A stretch of DNA of 64,000 nucleotides from assembly GCA_030740765.1 (NCBI GenBank), contig JASLWR010000002.1, positions 1-64,000 of the forward strand, read 5' to 3'. A program made the position numbers and the translations under genes. The notes under the pieces were generated by a model, which saw only the letters and a program-made list of their open reading frames with translations, ran no database searches and was not told where the DNA came from. This DNA is from Thermoplasmatota archaeon. GTDB lineage: Archaea; Thermoplasmatota; Penumbrarchaeia; JASLWR01. Shown in pieces: positions 61,181-64,000 of this stretch. Numbering within the stretch: position 1 is the stretch's first letter; every line of letters begins with the position of its first letter.

Positions 61181-62238
61181 GCTAATTTGCAGACATATTT
61201 TTCCGCGTTTTCGGTGCTGGATAGATTCTTTTCCGTAAAATCCACATCCCGTAGAGCAAATAATCCGTTATTTTCAAGCTCATGCGAGTAGAATTCTTCC
61301 AGAAGATCGGCATCAAGGTCTCCTTCCTTGTGGAGCCGGCTTATCAACTGAGCGGCTATCCTGCCGGTCTTTATCGCGTAGAATATTCCTTCACCGGTCC
61401 CCGGATAGACAAAACCGCCTGCATCTCCGCAAAGAAGTATTCGCGGTCGAGTCAGGCGATCCAATGGACCGGACATCGGGATAGAAGCTGCTTCTCTCTT
61501 CACTATTTCTCCACCATCCCATTTCTCTCTTACAATGGAACTTTCCATGAATCTGTCAAGCACGGCCTGGATATTCTCTGTGAGGTGCCCTGTTATGATG
61601 CCAATCCCAATCCTCAGGGAATCTTTCATAGGGCTGATCCACCCGTAACCGTGATGCTGTGTATAATAAACCTCGAACCAGTTGCCAACACGCTGATCGA
61701 TCTCATCTGCGGGAAGTCGGACCACGCACTGGGCGGCCGCAGCAACCTGATTTGTTGGAATGCCGCAGTATCTTCTCACCACCGAATTTACTCCATCAGC
61801 GCCTATGATGTACCTTGCTTTACAGCTCCAATGGTCATTTCGTACCTCAAGAAAGCCACCTTTATCGATGATCTGAGTAACCTTTTCTCTGACCGGTTTT
61901 GTGGCGAGTGAGTTAACGAGAAAGGCATCGAATTCGGTCCTCTGCACGATAAAACCAGGCTCGGGGAAGGAAGATTCAACAATTCTTCCAGCTGGGGAAA
62001 ATACCCTGTAGCCCCTTAGAGGCCTTTCTGTTATGCCGGGGGGAATGTCGATCAGCGAACGTATCTTGGGTGAGAGCACCCCCGCGCACGGCTTGTTCCG
62101 GGGAAATTTCTCTCTGTCCACCAATATGTAATCAAGACCTCGTTCGTCAAGCACTTTCGCTGCGGATGAGCCGGCCGGTCCGGCACCAATTATAACCGCG
62201 TCGTATATCGTCGCTAGTGCCTCCTTTGTAGAGATCAA
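61150..62238 (-). CDS. Geranylgeranyl-reductase-type FAD protein (LipT-like)
   Basis: A protein of about 362 residues with FAD-binding AVIIGAGPAGSSAAKVL, KFPRNKPCAGVLSPKI (PxxKxCxG-like motif of geranylgeranyl reductases), IIGADGVNSVVRR and LLCGDAGGFVYPGTGEGIFYA. Flavoproteins of this family reduce archaeal lipid chains, and one branch (LipT) is encoded with LipS/sLpl genes. Its 3' end converges on the DUF116-ligase gene, which favours the second role. The start is unusual: TTG 62238 overlaps the DapL stop as TTGA; an SD-like AAGGAGG at 62220-62226 lies downstream of it, before ATA/ACG codons. The frame is also open further upstream inside DapL. Confidence 0.75.
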   Translation of the reverse strand: MISTKEALATIYDAVIIGAGPAGSSAAKVLDERGLDYILVDREKFPRNKPCAGVLSPKIRSLIDIPPGITERPLRGYRVFSPAGRIVESSFPEPGFIVQRTEFDAFLVNSLATKPVREKVTQIIDKGGFLEVRNDHWSCKARYIIGADGVNSVVRRYCGIPTNQVAAAAQCVVRLPADEIDQRVGNWFEVYYTQHHGYGWISPMKDSLRIGIGIITGHLTENIQAVLDRFMESSIVREKWDGGEIVKREAASIPMSGPLDRLTRPRILLCGDAGGFVYPGTGEGIFYAIKTGRIAAQLISRLHKEGDLDADLLEEFYSHELENNGLFALRDVDFTEKNLSSTENAEKYVCKLAHVVRARSVS

Positions 62239-63458
62239 TTTTTGGATGGCAATAATTTGTCGAAACGCCTGACAGCCTCCTCGATATCGGACCTGTGACC
62301 GAAGGCGCTGAACCTGATGTAACCCTCGGCGGACATTCCAAACCCGCTCCCAGGCGTGGTAACGATACAGGTTTGCTGGAGTATTCTCGAAAAGGCATCC
62401 CAAGACGTCTCACCTTCAAATTTCACCCAGATGTAAGGGGAATTGGAACCGCCGTATGTCTTCAGCCCTATGATGCCCAGGGCCTCCTTGATTATACGGG
62501 CATTTTCCACATAGTATGAGACAAGCCTTTCCATTTCTTTCATACCCTCGTCATCGAGAGCCGCAAGCCCCCCGTACTGCACTACATTGGACGCCCCGTT
62601 AAAAATGGTGGTTACCACCCGGTTCCAGTCGTGTTTCACCGAAGATCCGTCATCATATTTCAACTGGTTAGGTACGATGGACCAGCCCAGTCGGACCCCC
62701 GTAAAACCCACAAGCTTCGAAAATGAATTCAGCTCTATGGCCACTTCACGGGCTCCCTCGATCTCGAATATGGTTTTGGGAAGTTCCGGGTCGGAAATAA
62801 ACTCACGGTAAGCCGCATCGAAGATTATGATGGAATTATTATTACGCGCAAAATCGACAAGCCTCCGCAGTTGATCACGGGTGGCCACCGCACCGGTGGG
62901 ATTGTTCGGGGAGCAGAAAAAGATCAGATCGGTCCTAGGCGTGTGCTCGAGGTCAGGAAAAAAATCGTTTTCAGGGGTGCAGGGCATGTATACTAGATTG
63001 TCAAAACGCCTGGCGCTGTTATCGTAGCCGCCAGTCTGACCCATTATCACCGAGCTGTCCACATAGACCGGGTACGCCGGGTCCTGTACTGCAACTGAAA
63101 CATTGTTTCCGAACAAAATCTGGAAACGGCCAATATCCGGCTTTGCACCGTCGGATACGAATATCTCCTCCGCATCCACCTTTCCGCCGTACATTTTTTG
63201 TGCGATCTTCTCTCTCAATTCGGAAAAACCCGGCTCGTCTCCATAACCCAAAAACCCCTGGCGTGTACCGAGTTTCCTCGCACCGTCCACCAAACCCTTC
63301 ATCACGTGGGGCGGAAGGGGTTCCGTTGTGTCCCCGATTCCAAGGCTGATAACCTTTACCGTGGGATTCTTCTCCATAAAAATCTTCTTTCGACGGCTGA
63401 TCTCACGAAAAAGATAGGCTGTTGGCAGCTTTGCCATGTTAGGGTTTCTCCGTACCAT
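62235..63458 (-). CDS. dapL: LL-diaminopimelate aminotransferase
   Basis: A 407-residue class I/II aminotransferase. It has the DapL-type start NPNMAKLPTAYLFREISRRK and then ISLGIGDTTEPLPPHV, GYGDEPGFSELREKIA, FFCSPNNPTGAV, and the PLP lysine in ELNSFSKLVGFTGVRLGW near residue 248. It makes LL-diaminopimelate from tetrahydrodipicolinate in lysine biosynthesis, in many archaea and plants. ATG 63458 has GGAG eight bases upstream; a second ATG is at 63437. It is coupled to the flavoprotein gene by a TTGA overlap. Confidence 0.92.
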   Translation of the reverse strand: MVRRNPNMAKLPTAYLFREISRRKKIFMEKNPTVKVISLGIGDTTEPLPPHVMKGLVDGARKLGTRQGFLGYGDEPGFSELREKIAQKMYGGKVDAEEIFVSDGAKPDIGRFQILFGNNVSVAVQDPAYPVYVDSSVIMGQTGGYDNSARRFDNLVYMPCTPENDFFPDLEHTPRTDLIFFCSPNNPTGAVATRDQLRRLVDFARNNNSIIIFDAAYREFISDPELPKTIFEIEGAREVAIELNSFSKLVGFTGVRLGWSIVPNQLKYDDGSSVKHDWNRVVTTIFNGASNVVQYGGLAALDDEGMKEMERLVSYYVENARIIKEALGIIGLKTYGGSNSPYIWVKFEGETSWDAFSRILQQTCIVTTPGSGFGMSAEGYIRFSAFGHRSDIEEAVRRFDKLLPSKN

Positions 63459-63521
63459 GTTAGCGTCTCCGGCATTCCTTAAATAATATTTGTTTAGCTA
63501 AGGCGTATTTGTATAGCTAGT

Positions 63522-63561
63522 AAGGGGGAGAGGAATTTCCAATTCCTCGGTATCCTCCCTT
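63522..63561. repeat. Strong hairpin between the kinase fragment and dapL
   Basis: AAGGGGGAGAGGAATT pairs with AATTCCTC...TCCTCCCTT (GAGGAATT-TCC-AATTCCTC is exact). It may end or pause transcription of the upstream kinase fragment before dapL. It is GC-rich in otherwise AT-rich sequence. Confidence 0.45.
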
Positions 63562-63565
63562 CTTC

Positions 63566-64000
63566 TTATCGGCTGGAAGGTTTTTTGACCGGTGAAAAAG
63601 AAAGTCCTTTTAAGACTTGCCGCATGATATGAACTGCCTCACCAACAGTCAGATTATGGTTTTTCATCAACTCCTTGAGGTTGCATCCTTCCATCAGCTC
63701 CATCGCCATATGCGGTAGTGGCTCTGTTTTACCGCTATGGAGCGTAACGATATTGACGTGTTCCAGTCTCATCCAGAGTTCGGATTCCGATTTGAAACTG
63801 TTGATTATTTTCACGTCCATAGTGGCCATAATGTCTTCGGTTTTGGGAATTTTCAGAGCAAACTCTTTACCAAAAGGTCCAATCGCCTTGTACACCTTAG
63901 CAAACCCACCTACACCCAGATATGGGTGATCTGGTAATCGGGGAAAAGATTCTTTACATGGTCGGGTGCTGGCTGGAGAGAAGGCAGGGATAGATACCGC
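63566..64000 (-). pseudogene. Truncated Ser/Thr protein kinase (5' end outside window)
   Basis: The frame is open to the window edge. Residues include the glycine loop YLGVGGFAKVYKAIG, the ATP lysine in EFALKIPK and helix C segment SESELWMRLEHVNIVTLH, and MAMELMEGCNLKELM. It ends as VLKGLSFSPVKKPSSR just before the point where a kinase should show its catalytic HRD loop, so the catalytic lobe is missing. The residues before the glycine loop have no clear motif. It is a broken or partial gene. Confidence 0.65.

Overview
The window looks like a stretch of an archaeal chromosome, most likely from a Thermoplasmatota-type lineage. The signs are HdrA/HdrB/MvhD-type redox proteins, TATA-box promoters, DapL lysine biosynthesis, and many very large secreted or membrane-anchored surface proteins with a single C-terminal membrane helix and a cytoplasmic acidic or zinc-ribbon tail. 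The lineage call is inference; no rRNA or tRNA gene was seen. TAG, TGA and TAA all serve as ordinary stops.

0-9.7 kb (+): a heterodisulfide-reductase-like electron-bifurcation operon, in order: HdrB C-terminus, HdrA N-terminal half fused to NuoE, NuoF, NuoG N-terminal ferredoxin fused to the missing HdrA C-terminal half and to a second HdrA, a broken MvhD-like copy, MvhD/FlxD, FlxC, FlxB and FlxA. An NADH-dehydrogenase cassette (NuoE-NuoF-NuoG N-terminus) sits inside an HdrA gene and splits its inserted ferredoxin domain between two polypeptides. This is the most striking system in the window. 9.7-12.05 kb: a sensory and regulatory block of the kind found beside bacterial NuoEF/[FeFe]-hydrogenase operons (GHKL ATPase, CBS-GHKL ATPase with a frameshift, and two DRTGG proteins on opposite strands). 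12.05-13.1 kb: a triheme cytochrome c fragment directly behind a DRTGG stop codon, then a cytochrome b.

13.2-40.3 kb: a surface-protein region. It holds a zinc-ribbon fragment, an intergenic array of perfect hairpins, a 2047-residue protein with an internal C39-like cysteine peptidase, a six-repeat Big_5 protein, a LamG/DUF2341 protein interrupted by an in-frame TAG, two parallel beta-helix (NosD-like) proteins, a DUF92 membrane protein and a gingipain-family (C25) surface protein.

40.4-55.7 kb: mixed genes. These are a GNAT acetyltransferase, a MarR-ABC exporter operon with a clear operator pair, a Cache sensor fused to a pentameric-channel-like module and disrupted by two compensating indels, a small surface protein, a GATase-like protein with a winged-helix regulator behind a strong palindrome, a secreted beta-propeller protein, an APC transporter with an EIIA-like tail, and a four-helix membrane protein.

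55.9-63.5 kb: a lipoate cluster with two GcvH/LbpA-like carriers, two lipoate-protein ligases (one fused to DUF116), a LipS-like radical SAM enzyme, and a convergent geranylgeranyl-reductase-type flavoprotein (LipT-like) coupled to DapL. An IS200/IS605 remnant lies inside it. The window ends in a truncated Ser/Thr kinase. HdrABC plus dedicated lipoyl carriers recalls sHdr-Lbp sulfur metabolism, but the full sHdr gene set is not present here, so that link is only a hypothesis.
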